From assembly GCA_016178505.1 (NCBI GenBank), contig JACOTG010000211.1, forward strand, positions 1 to 38,656: a stretch of DNA of 38,656 nt, given 5' to 3'. The stretch is from Planctomycetota bacterium. GTDB taxonomy: Bacteria > Planctomycetota > JACOTG01. The stretch's first letter is position 1. Every line of letters starts with the position of its first letter. A model generated the notes under the pieces. It was given only the letters and a program-made list of their open reading frames with translations, had not been told where the DNA came from and searched no databases. The position numbers and the translations under genes are program-made. Shown one piece after another: positions 8,203-16,310 of this stretch.

Positions 8203-11200
8203 ATGACGCGAACTCCGGATCGTCTTCGTCGAAACAGCGGACTCGCACTCATCGCAGTGCTGACCGTGCTGTTCGCGCTCGTCCTCATCGCGACTCCGTT
8301 CGCGGTGTCGATGCGCGATCAACTGACCGAGTCGTACACGTTCTCGCAGAAGGCGCGCGCGCAGATGGCGCTCGACGCTGCGTTCGCGCACGCGCGAGCC
8401 GCGCTCGTCCGCGGCTGCGCGTCCCTCGACCCGACGCCGGACGTCGACACCCAGGACGAGATGAAGATCGACTTCACGTCGCTTGCCGATTGGTTCGGCG
8501 ATCCGCGCGGCGTCGTGGCGACCGTTCGCGTCGAGGACGAGCAGGGAAAGATCAACCTGAACTCGGCGACGCTCGGCGTGCTCGGAAACCTCATCGGCTG
8601 CGCGCGGCTGACGCACGAGATCGATTCCGGCGCAGCCGAGATTCCCGTCGACGACGCGTCGCGCTTCCCGGTTTCGGGCGGCGCGGTCGTGATCGACGGC
8701 GAGCTGATCGCCTACTCGCGCGTGGCGGGGGCCGGGCTCACCGGCTGCCGTCGCGGAGAGCGTGCGCAGCAAGGTTTCCTCGCGGCACGGCAACACGCGC
8801 AGGGCGCCGTCGTCATCGACGCGCGCGCCGAGGAAGTGCAGCGCTGGCGCATCGCGGCGCGGTCCGGCGAATACTCGCAGTATCCGACGCCGAGCGCGAT
8901 CCGATCGATTGCAGACCTCTGCGTGGCGTCGATCTCGGCCGACGCACTCGAGGCGATCCTGCCGCTGGTGACCGTCGACTCGACGCGCCTCGGCGCGCCC
9001 GGTTGGGCCAACCCGCAGGGGTTCATCGATCCGAGGCTCGATCCGGCGCTCCTCCAGCTCGTGACCACGGACGGCGCGCCGATCAACTTGCAATCGACGC
9101 GCTTCCTCGCGCCCGGGACGTTGCTGCGACTCCGCGACGGCAAGACCACGCTCTACCGAATGGTCGGCGACCTCCAGTCGCGCGAAGAGGGCGAGATGAA
9201 GCCGTTCGGCCTGCAGGTGAACTCGAAGAACCTCCCAGACATCCAGAAGCAGCTTCGCGAGCGGCTCACGCAGCAAGGCAACGTGTCGGGCGAGGCGCTG
9301 GATCGCCGCGTGGCCGAGCTGACCGACTTCTTCTCGACCGCGAGCTTGCAAGGCTCGGTCGTCGGCGTGCTCGTCGGCGAGCCGATGCCGAGCGACCTCG
9401 ACACGAACTTCACGATCACCGAGTCCGAGACCCCGCATCCCGTGAACGTGAACACGGCGTCCGACGCGGTCCTCATGGCGCTCCTCGTCAACCTCCAGCT
9501 TCGGCGCCACGACGACACCGTGACGACGGACGAAGCGAAGGCCGTGATCGCGCGGATGCGAAAGGCGCCGGTCACGAGCTGGCAATACCTCTTGGAAGAG
9601 GTCTTGCAGAAATCGCGAGAGGCGAATGAGATCAGCGACGACGACCTGCAAGCCATCTACTTGAACGGGCAGAACCCGGCCGACATCCGGCTGGCGTTCG
9701 CGACGATGCCGTTCTGCTTCAAGTCGGGGGACGTGTACACGCTCGACGGCGCCGCGTCGGTCAGCTCCGCCGCGGGCGTCGAGCAATCGCGCGCGACGCT
9801 GCGCGAGATCGTGTCCGTTGCGCCGCAGCGGCCGCTCGAGTGGACGCTGACGACGCAGCAGCAGTTCGAGGACCAGATCGTGCCGGGCGAGATCGGACGT
9901 TGGGTCGAGACCTATCCGACGCACGTCGATCGCTGGGAAGGCCGCACGATGCCTCCGAGCCGCTACCCGCAGAACAAGTTCGAGCGCCTCTTCGCGACCG
10001 TCGAAGCGGAAGACGAGAAGGGCGAAGATCAAGGTGACGTTCGACTGATGCCCGCGCGGCGAGAGAAGAACGACTCCAACATCGAGCACTTCGACCGGTC
10101 GGCCTACAACGACGGCTACAAGCTCGACAAGGGCGGATACCGCTGGAACGCAGTCTCGCGGCTGCGAACCCAAGAGGGATATCTCGGCTCGGGCACGTTC
10201 CGATTCTGGCTTCGCACGATCGGCGGCGGCGGCGACCGCACGCTCTATGACGCGGGCGAGCAGAACGGGCGGAATCGCGTCACGCTCACGTACGACGGCA
10301 CGAACTCGCGCTTCGTGTTCCGCGTGTCCGACACGGCGCTCGACGATGCGTCGAACCAGGTGCCGGACGCGATGGAGGTGACCTACGCGGCGCCGCTGCG
10401 CGAGGACACCTGCTACCACGTGCTCGCGGGGTTCCGCGGCACGAAGCCGGGTGATCTCGTGCTCATGGTGGACGGCGATGCGTCGCGCGAGAAGCCGCGA
10501 TACCTCACGCGGCTCACGACGCAGATCGACGCCACGTCGACTCCGGGCCGGATCGACGTGGAGGACGCGGACGGCTTCCCGCCGTCGGGCGCGCTTCTCA
10601 TCGGACGCGAGATCTTCGAGTACACGTCGCGGTCGAAGACGTCGTTCACGCTGCGCTCGAACACCACGGCGAACAACGTCCCGATCGGGCGAGGCTGGCG
10701 CGGGAGCGGGATCGGAACCGGCGGCGCCAATGTGCAAGAAGAGCATCCGGCGCAAGCCGCGGTCGAACTCTACGGCTACTCGAACGCGACGTCGAGTGAC
10801 GTGCCGATCGGCGGCGCGACGCTCACGGGAAGCCGGAGCCTCGGCACGTTCAACGTGGGCGCGATCGCGAGCACGCATCCGATCCACTTGACCGGCGGGG
10901 GCACCGGTCCGCCCGGGCTCGATCCGAACGACGTGACGATCCCGCTGGCCGTTCCGCCGGGCGGATCGAATCGCTTCATGGACGCATTCCAGGACAAGGG
11001 CTATGCGCTGATCCTCGATGCCGGCCAGACGTACCAGGTCTATCAGAACGGCCGGCCGGTCGGGCCGCCGATCGCGGCCGGAGGCGGCGAGCTGATCTAC
11101 TACGGCGGCGTCAGCGGAACCACGCTCACCAACGTCGCGCGCGGACAGACGTCGCCGAACAACGCCGCTCCGGATGTCCCGAGCCCGATCGGGATCACCA

Positions 11201-13095
11201 AAGCGACGTGGCACTTGAACAAGAACAACGGGGCACTCCAACCCAACGTCGTGATCCCGCTGTCCGTTTGGGCGCGCGGCGGCAATCTTCGCGAGGGCTA
11301 CCTCGACCCGATGCGCAAGGGGAACCTGTCGCTCGAGGAGCGCGCGCAGGTCGACGACGAGTGGTTCCGGTACGACGCGATCGATCGCGGCGACGAGTTC
11401 TTCCTCCGCGACAACCTCAAGCCGGTGATGGCGGTTCTCGAAGCGATCATCGGGAACTCGACGCCGATTCGCATCGACATCGGTGGCGGACCGCGCCCGT
11501 TCGCGCCACCGCCGCCGCAGGCAGCGTTCCCGCTGGCGCATCTGCGAACCGAGCTGCAATTCCGCTCGGTCGACCAGACGGAAGACACCTCGCACTCGAC
11601 GGGCACGGAGGTGATTCCCTGCTTCCGCGTGGGCGGGATCGGCGTCGGTCGCGACGATGTCGTCACCCTGCTTGCGCCGGGCGGACGGCAGAAGGAACAG
11701 CACACGGTCAACTGGGCGTCGTGGTTCAAGATGCAAAGTCGCGGCCCGTTCAACTTCGTCGCGTTCAAGGAGAACGTGCAGCACCGCTACGTCTCGACGA
11801 TCGAGGCGCGCATGTTCGCCGATCTGCCGGCGCTGAACGGTCCGGGCCGAGTCTTCACGGAGACCACCGATCGGCGCGGCATGACGCGGATCGTCAAGTT
11901 CCCATCGGGCGAGCTGCCGTCGACGACTCCCGACATCGCGATGGTGGGTGCCGGCATCGACGGCGCGGGCCTCACCCCCGGATTCCTCGACGAGCTCGAG
12001 GGGGGGAGCTTCCGGGAAGGTCGCAATCAGCAGGTTGCTCGGCCTTATCTCGTCTATCACGCTCCGAGCGCGCCCGCGAACAGCTACGTGAAGTCGGGCG
12101 ACCAGGAGGTCACGCTCTACCGAGCGGACGGGTACCACGACCACTCCGGTCGGCTGCACACCTGGTATCGGGCGATCGTGAACCAGCCGTGGGAGTACAC
12201 GCCGCTTCCCGACGACGCGGGGATCGTGCGCATCGACCAGGAATGGATCGCGTACCGCGGGCTCGAGAACGGATCCGAGACGGGCTCGAACGGGCAGCGC
12301 TACGATTGGGTCAAGATGACCGGCTGCCAGCGCGGCCTCTTCGGCACGACGGCGTCGAACCACGCGCTCGACGCCAAAGCGATGCTCATCGGGTTCCTTC
12401 CGATCGCGAAGCTCACGAGCGGCGTCGGCCCCGAGAGCGCGTCGATCCCGGTCGTGAACACGCGCGGATTCTACGGATCGGGGCTCCTCGGCTTCTTCGA
12501 TGAGAACGGCCGCATCGGCGAGATGGCGCACTTCGATCGGCACTCGCCGAATTCGTTCGACATGCCGATGAAGCGCGCGTCCGACGGAACGAGCGAAGGC
12601 GCCGGGATCTTCCGCGGCCGCTTTGGCACGGCGGCGCAAGCCCACGCGAACGACGCGCTCGTGATCGACATGCCGCACCGCTACTGGGACCGCTACCAGA
12701 AGGAAGTCGATCGGCCGGAGCTCGGGTACTTCGCCGCGACGGCGGAGATCTCGGGCGCGTACTTCCAAGCGATCGAGTGGGACGAGAAGCAGCCGAAGCC
12801 CTTCCTCGACGTGAAGGTCCTCGTTCGCATCGACGAGCGCGCGCCGTGGGACGCTCAGCCGGAAGGAGAGAAGAACGGGCTCTTCCTGTTCGACGATCCG
12901 CCGAGCGAGAAGAACGTGAACCGGATCGGCATGCGCGGCGACCGCATCGAGGTGCGCGTCTTCTTCGAGTACCTGCCGGGCGCGTTCAACTCGCAGTTCA
13001 CGTCGGACTCGTGGAAGGAGACGCCGTGGCTGAAGGCGCTGCGCGTGAAGTACCTCGCGCCGAACGTCGTGCGCCGGACGGAGGAGACCCCGTGA
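8203..13095 (+). CDS. gspK: Giant GspK-like minor pseudopilin with LamG and repeated beta modules
   Basis: Product of 1630 residues from ATG 8203; typical GspK is about 300-340. The signal segment RRNSG|LALIAVLTVLFALV is cleaved after Gly13 and lacks Glu at mature position 5, as is normal for GspK. A helical region follows, then HPVNVNTASDAVLMALL near residue 411, the INVNTA-type motif of the GspK SAM-like domains. Near 662-760 there is a LamG-like domain (SGTFRFWLRTIGGGGDRTLY, then HVLAGFRGTKPGDLVLMVDG). At least four to five copies of an approximately 60-80 residue beta module (GE-x-I-x-Y ... GC-x-RG-x-x-GT ... HA) occur near residues 140-207, 779-855, 960-985, 1329-1401 and 1406-1490. GspK caps the pseudopilus tip with GspI/J. 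The frame is intact throughout, and the stop overlaps the next start (GTGA). Confidence 0.75.
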   Translation: MTRTPDRLRRNSGLALIAVLTVLFALVLIATPFAVSMRDQLTESYTFSQKARAQMALDAAFAHARAALVRGCASLDPTPDVDTQDEMKIDFTSLADWFGDPRGVVATVRVEDEQGKINLNSATLGVLGNLIGCARLTHEIDSGAAEIPVDDASRFPVSGGAVVIDGELIAYSRVAGAGLTGCRRGERAQQGFLAARQHAQGAVVIDARAEEVQRWRIAARSGEYSQYPTPSAIRSIADLCVASISADALEAILPLVTVDSTRLGAPGWANPQGFIDPRLDPALLQLVTTDGAPINLQSTRFLAPGTLLRLRDGKTTLYRMVGDLQSREEGEMKPFGLQVNSKNLPDIQKQLRERLTQQGNVSGEALDRRVAELTDFFSTASLQGSVVGVLVGEPMPSDLDTNFTITESETPHPVNVNTASDAVLMALLVNLQLRRHDDTVTTDEAKAVIARMRKAPVTSWQYLLEEVLQKSREANEISDDDLQAIYLNGQNPADIRLAFATMPFCFKSGDVYTLDGAASVSSAAGVEQSRATLREIVSVAPQRPLEWTLTTQQQFEDQIVPGEIGRWVETYPTHVDRWEGRTMPPSRYPQNKFERLFATVEAEDEKGEDQGDVRLMPARREKNDSNIEHFDRSAYNDGYKLDKGGYRWNAVSRLRTQEGYLGSGTFRFWLRTIGGGGDRTLYDAGEQNGRNRVTLTYDGTNSRFVFRVSDTALDDASNQVPDAMEVTYAAPLREDTCYHVLAGFRGTKPGDLVLMVDGDASREKPRYLTRLTTQIDATSTPGRIDVEDADGFPPSGALLIGREIFEYTSRSKTSFTLRSNTTANNVPIGRGWRGSGIGTGGANVQEEHPAQAAVELYGYSNATSSDVPIGGATLTGSRSLGTFNVGAIASTHPIHLTGGGTGPPGLDPNDVTIPLAVPPGGSNRFMDAFQDKGYALILDAGQTYQVYQNGRPVGPPIAAGGGELIYYGGVSGTTLTNVARGQTSPNNAAPDVPSPIGITKATWHLNKNNGALQPNVVIPLSVWARGGNLREGYLDPMRKGNLSLEERAQVDDEWFRYDAIDRGDEFFLRDNLKPVMAVLEAIIGNSTPIRIDIGGGPRPFAPPPPQAAFPLAHLRTELQFRSVDQTEDTSHSTGTEVIPCFRVGGIGVGRDDVVTLLAPGGRQKEQHTVNWASWFKMQSRGPFNFVAFKENVQHRYVSTIEARMFADLPALNGPGRVFTETTDRRGMTRIVKFPSGELPSTTPDIAMVGAGIDGAGLTPGFLDELEGGSFREGRNQQVARPYLVYHAPSAPANSYVKSGDQEVTLYRADGYHDHSGRLHTWYRAIVNQPWEYTPLPDDAGIVRIDQEWIAYRGLENGSETGSNGQRYDWVKMTGCQRGLFGTTASNHALDAKAMLIGFLPIAKLTSGVGPESASIPVVNTRGFYGSGLLGFFDENGRIGEMAHFDRHSPNSFDMPMKRASDGTSEGAGIFRGRFGTAAQAHANDALVIDMPHRYWDRYQKEVDRPELGYFAATAEISGAYFQAIEWDEKQPKPFLDVKVLVRIDERAPWDAQPEGEKNGLFLFDDPPSEKNVNRIGMRGDRIEVRVFFEYLPGAFNSQFTSDSWKETPWLKALRVKYLAPNVVRRTEETP
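8626..12672 (+). repeat. Degenerate protein-level repeats in the GspK-like protein
   Basis: A recurring pattern is visible in translation: IPVDDASRFP or a similar strand, a central GE-x-I-x-Y or GIVRIDQEWIAYRG strand, a turn, then TGCRRGERAQQG / TGCQRGLFGTTASNHA / GRFGTAAQAHA and a final hydrophobic strand. Approximate copies are at 8626-8823, 10537-10770, 11082-11165 (partial), 12187-12405 and 12418-12672. Copies have diverged at the DNA level, so this is an old domain duplication, not a recent DNA repeat. Confidence 0.55.
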
Positions 13096-14171
13096 AAAGA
13101 GCGCGCGGCGGGTTCACCCTCATCGAGCTCCTCACGGCGATGTCGCTCTTCCTCACGCTCGGCATCGTGCTCTTCGGGCTCCTTCGCCAGGGGCTCGGCC
13201 TCTACCACCAAGGCGAGTCGCGACGCACGTCGTACGAGCGCGGTCTCGCGCTCCTCGACGAGATCGCGACCGACTTGCGAGCGGCGCGCGGCGGCATCGG
13301 TCTTCTCACGCCCGACCCCGACATCCTGTTCCTCGTCGACCACGACTCCGACGGGCGCCAGCGCCTGCGCTTCGTGCGCTCGATTCCGCGCGAGATGGCG
13401 GACGAGGATCTGCGACTCGCTGGCTCGATGCCGGGTGGAGACAAGGACTTCGAGTTCGGCGAGTTCCGGGCGAGATCGAGCGACCCCAAGAAAGCGCCGG
13501 CGTGGCGCGCGCTGCGGGGGCTCGCGGAAGTGGCGTGGGTCTGCCGGCCCGCGGGCGAGGGGTCTGATCCCGACCGACGATCCATGACCCTCGAGCGCGC
13601 GATGAAGGCGCCGCCGGGCGGCGACTCGTCGCTCATGAAGAACGAAAACCTCACACCGGAGCGCACGCACGCGCTCGCATCGGGAGTCCTCTACTTCGGC
13701 GTCGACCTGATGGCCGACGCCGGCACGGACGAACCCGAACTCCTCGACGAGTGGGACTCGTCGCGCGCCCGCCTGAAGACCTTTCGCTGGCACGTGGGCC
13801 CGGACTCGCTCGCCGACCCTCGCGACGATCTCTTCCCGCGCGCCGTTCGGCTCACGGTCACGATCGAGCGCGAGGACGCGGGCGCAGCGGCGCCGAAGGT
13901 CGACGCCACCGTCAACGCAAAGGACCGGAGGATTCCCGTTTCGACGACCGAGGACTTGCCCGGGCCAACCGACCCGTTTCCGTTCGTGAAGATCGGCGAC
14001 GAGTGGGTTCGCGTCGCCGGCACCGACCGAAGTGGGAGCACGCTCACGGCCGCCGAGCGCGGAGCGCGCGACACGACGGCCGCCCCGCACGAGCGAGGCG
14101 CGCGCGTGCACACGGGCCAAACGCTGATCCGCTGGGTGGAGCTTCCTTGCCATCGGGAGGCGGTGCGATGA
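13092..14171 (+). CDS. gspJ: GspJ-type minor pseudopilin with an added beta module
   Basis: Product of 359 residues, starting at GTG 13092 within the upstream stop (GTGA). The prepilin signal is G7|F8 with Glu12 (GFTLIELLTAMSLFLTLGIV). The long helix continues into YERGLALLDEIATDLRAARG, characteristic of GspJ/PilW-type pseudopilins. The C-terminal about 75 residues (nt 13900-14112) contain a copy of the beta module seen in the GspK-like neighbour. It reads IPVSTTEDLPGP, then KIGDEWVRVAG, then LTAAERGARDTTAAPHERGA, followed by the final LIRWVELPC strand. GspJ binds GspI and GspK to form the pseudopilus tip, so a shared module between J and K is structurally sensible. The length is about 1.8 times a standard GspJ. 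Confidence 0.75.
   Translation: MKRARGGFTLIELLTAMSLFLTLGIVLFGLLRQGLGLYHQGESRRTSYERGLALLDEIATDLRAARGGIGLLTPDPDILFLVDHDSDGRQRLRFVRSIPREMADEDLRLAGSMPGGDKDFEFGEFRARSSDPKKAPAWRALRGLAEVAWVCRPAGEGSDPDRRSMTLERAMKAPPGGDSSLMKNENLTPERTHALASGVLYFGVDLMADAGTDEPELLDEWDSSRARLKTFRWHVGPDSLADPRDDLFPRAVRLTVTIEREDAGAAAPKVDATVNAKDRRIPVSTTEDLPGPTDPFPFVKIGDEWVRVAGTDRSGSTLTAAERGARDTTAAPHERGARVHTGQTLIRWVELPCHREAVR
13900..14112 (+). repeat. Copy of the GspK-type beta module inside GspJ-like protein
   Basis: The translated segment has the same order of elements as the GspK repeats: an IPV strand, a hydrophobic G-D-E-W-V-R-V strand, an LT-x-x-x-RG-x-x-x-T turn and an H-E-R-G element before the final strand. It is the only copy outside the GspK-like gene in this window. 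Confidence 0.5.
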
Positions 14172-14596
14172 AGAGAGGCGATCGCGGGTTCACGTTGATC
14201 GAGATGGTGGTCGCGCTCGGCGTCCTCCTCGTGGGGATGGTGAGCGTGCTCGCACTCTTCACGACGGCGATCTCGCTCCACAAGGAGGCGATCGACCAAA
14301 CCGAATCCTCGCTCATCGCGGAGCAGGTCATGACGCGCATCCGCGGGCAGGTCGACGCGGGCCGGGATCCCAAGGCCGTCGCGCAGGCGTTTGCCGACTG
14401 GAAGGATCCGGATCATCCGAACTATCGCGTGACGGCGGAGCTCGCGGACGTGCACAATGCGGCGGCGGAGCCCGAGTGGCTCCTCTCGATTCACGTGCGA
14501 TTCCAGAAGGGCAACCGGGAAAGACAGGAAACGTACCGCACGATCCTGGTGCGCGAAGCGTACGCGGCGGCGGTACGAAAGGCAGGAACTCCATGA
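14168..14596 (+). CDS. gspI: GspI/PilV-type minor pseudopilin
   Basis: Product of 142 residues, coupled to the GspJ-like gene by an ATGA overlap. The prepilin signal is G7|F8 with Glu12 (GFTLIEMVVALGVLLVGMV). The segment after the helix (AISLHKEAIDQTESSLIAEQ) fits the GspI/PilV pattern of small minor pseudopilins. Length is near the usual 120-130 residues, so unlike its neighbours it carries no added domain. In T2SS, GspI is the core of the I-J-K tip complex. The order here is G-H-K-J-I rather than the common G-H-I-J-K. Confidence 0.75.
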   Translation: MKRGDRGFTLIEMVVALGVLLVGMVSVLALFTTAISLHKEAIDQTESSLIAEQVMTRIRGQVDAGRDPKAVAQAFADWKDPDHPNYRVTAELADVHNAAAEPEWLLSIHVRFQKGNRERQETYRTILVREAYAAAVRKAGTP

Positions 14597-16014
14597 GGCG
14601 ATGGGTGTGGGCGCTCGGGCTGTCGCTCGGCGTTGCCGCGATCGTGCGCGGCGAGATCGTGGGTCTCAAGCACGGCGACGTCGTGCACGGCACGATCGAG
14701 TCCCAAGACGAGAAGGGACTCCGCATGAAGACGTTCGACGGTGCGGAGCTGACGATCCCGTGGGATTCGGTCGCTCCCGAAGAAGCGGAGCGGCTGAAGA
14801 AGACGCTCGGCCTCATCGTCGCGGAGTCCGACGACACCATTCGCATTCCGGGGTTGCGGGTCACGCTCGCGAGCGGCGACGTCGTGACCGGCGTCGAGCT
14901 GCCCGGGTCGACCAAGGACGAGCTGCGCCTGAAGCGTGCCGACGGCCCGCAAACCTATCCGAGAAACCAGCTCCAATCGGTGGAGCCGGACGACATCGAT
15001 GCGCTCGAGGCCTACAAGCCGAAGGAACTCTACAAGCTCTACGTGGACGAGCACGGCGCGCCGGCGAGCGTCGAAGATCACTTCGCGGCGTTCGAGTACG
15101 CCCGACGCATCGGCGCCTACGAGGAATCGCTCGATCACCTGAAAAAGTGCGCCGAACTCGACGCGGAGTGGAAGCCCGAAGTGGTGAAGGCGCAGCGTGA
15201 GGGCGTCGAGAAGATCCTCGCGAGCGTGGAAGCGCGCGGGCTCTTCGAGAAGATTCGCCGCGACGTCCGCTCCGGCGAGTTCAACAAGGCGATCGCAGAA
15301 GTGGACGATCTCACCAAGCGCTACCCGGACAGTCCGATCCTCGCCGATCTCTCGAAGGAGAAGCTGACGAAGGAAAAGATCGTCGACGCGCAGAAGACCT
15401 ACTTCAAGAAGCGCATCAGCGGAGACTGGATCTCCAACGTGAAGGAGCTCATTCGCTCGAAGGTCCGCGAGAAGGACCTGTCGCTCCAAGAGGCGAAGAA
15501 CTGGACGGAGAAGGACCTGCCCGACCAAACCGCGAAGAAGGTCGCCGAGAAGCTCGGAATCGACGTCGGAACGGTACGCGAACTCTGGAAGGGGCGGGTC
15601 ACGCTCGGCAATCGAACCGCGAGCTACGGAAACGGCACGTTCCTCATCGAGAAGCTGAAGCCGAAGAAGCCGCCGACGACGAGCGGCGGGTCGTCCGGCG
15701 GAGGGAGCAGCGGCGGGCCGCGCCGGCGCCCGTCGTCGCAGCAGCAACAATCGCAAGCCGACCAAGGTCCGAAGAAACCGACGCCCGAAGAGTGGTGGAC
15801 GGCGGCGTCTCCCGACGTCCGCGCGGAGTGGCTGCGAGCCTACTACGCCGAGAGAACGAAGGACCTCGAGGTCGCGCGCATCGACTACTCGCAGTGCGTC
15901 AAGTGCTCCGGGAAAGGCTATCTCTCCACCCTCAGCGGATCGGGAGACGTGACGTACTTGCCTTGCGATCGTTGCTGGCAGCTCGGCAAGGACCGCGTGG
16001 TCCACTTCCGGTGA
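14593..16014 (+). CDS. Secreted protein with two small beta-barrels, helical middle and C-terminal zinc-knuckle
   Basis: Product of 473 residues, ATG 14593 overlapping the GspI stop (ATGA). A Sec-type signal (MRRWVWALGLSLGVAAIVRG) is followed by two short beta units of similar plan: LKHGDVVHGTIESQDEKG ... TIPWDSV and LASGDVVTGVELPGS ... YPRNQL. These resemble SH3/Sm-like barrels. A helical TPR-like region follows (about 145-270), then Lys-rich helices, then a Gly/Ser/Gln low-complexity linker (about 360-395). The end has two Cys pairs, CVKCSGKGY and LPCDRC, spaced like a zinc-binding knuckle of DnaJ type, although the protein appears exported. No function is assignable. Its place in the coupled pseudopilin run suggests an accessory role in the same system. 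Confidence 0.65.
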   Translation: MRRWVWALGLSLGVAAIVRGEIVGLKHGDVVHGTIESQDEKGLRMKTFDGAELTIPWDSVAPEEAERLKKTLGLIVAESDDTIRIPGLRVTLASGDVVTGVELPGSTKDELRLKRADGPQTYPRNQLQSVEPDDIDALEAYKPKELYKLYVDEHGAPASVEDHFAAFEYARRIGAYEESLDHLKKCAELDAEWKPEVVKAQREGVEKILASVEARGLFEKIRRDVRSGEFNKAIAEVDDLTKRYPDSPILADLSKEKLTKEKIVDAQKTYFKKRISGDWISNVKELIRSKVREKDLSLQEAKNWTEKDLPDQTAKKVAEKLGIDVGTVRELWKGRVTLGNRTASYGNGTFLIEKLKPKKPPTTSGGSSGGGSSGGPRRRPSSQQQQSQADQGPKKPTPEEWWTAASPDVRAEWLRAYYAERTKDLEVARIDYSQCVKCSGKGYLSTLSGSGDVTYLPCDRCWQLGKDRVVHFR

Positions 16015-16232
16015 GGGCTGCGGGTACGGGGCCGCGAGCCTGTCCGCTTTGCGCCGCGCCGTTTCCGGAAGGCCGCGCCACGTGCCCGTCGTGCCACACG
16101 GACGCGGCGCTCGCTTTCACGGCGAAACCGGAGGTCGCGAAGGCCGCCGCGGCGCAAGGCCGTCGGGCCGTCTGGATCGCGTCGCTCGTCTATGTCGTCG
16201 CGCTTTCGGTCGCGTGGTGGCTCGGACGCTGA
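16011..16232 (+). CDS. Small zinc-ribbon membrane protein
   Basis: Product of 73 residues from GTG 16011, overlapping the upstream stop (GTGA). Two CxxC pairs, CPLC and CPSC, are separated by 11 residues and form a zinc-ribbon. An Ala-rich helix and a single C-terminal transmembrane segment (VWIASLVYVVALSVAWWLG) follow. The coupling to the previous gene, which also ends in a Cys-pair motif, supports real expression. Function is unknown; it is the last gene of the pseudopilin unit. Confidence 0.55.
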   Translation: MRAAGTGPRACPLCAAPFPEGRATCPSCHTDAALAFTAKPEVAKAAAAQGRRAVWIASLVYVVALSVAWWLGR

Positions 16233-16233
16233 C

Positions 16234-16251
16234 GTCGGCGCCGACTTTTTT
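16234..16251 (+). terminator. Possible weak intrinsic terminator after the pseudopilin unit
   Basis: The palindrome GTCGGCGCCGAC is followed immediately by six T residues. The hairpin is short (about 4 bp with a GCGC loop), so it would be a weak terminator, but it lies just after the last coupled gene. Confidence 0.35.
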
Positions 16252-16310
16252 GGTGAAAGCGCACGGGTCGCGAGATAGGTTCGCGTGTCACCGTTTCGTC
16301 CGAGGGCCGG

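Noticed and set aside
8023-12768. Minus-strand open frame of about 1580 codons opposite the GspK-like gene
   Set aside because: It is an antisense shadow of GC-rich coding sequence: Arg/His/Asp-rich, no domains, no ribosome site, and the plus-strand frame has a clear prepilin signal and motifs.
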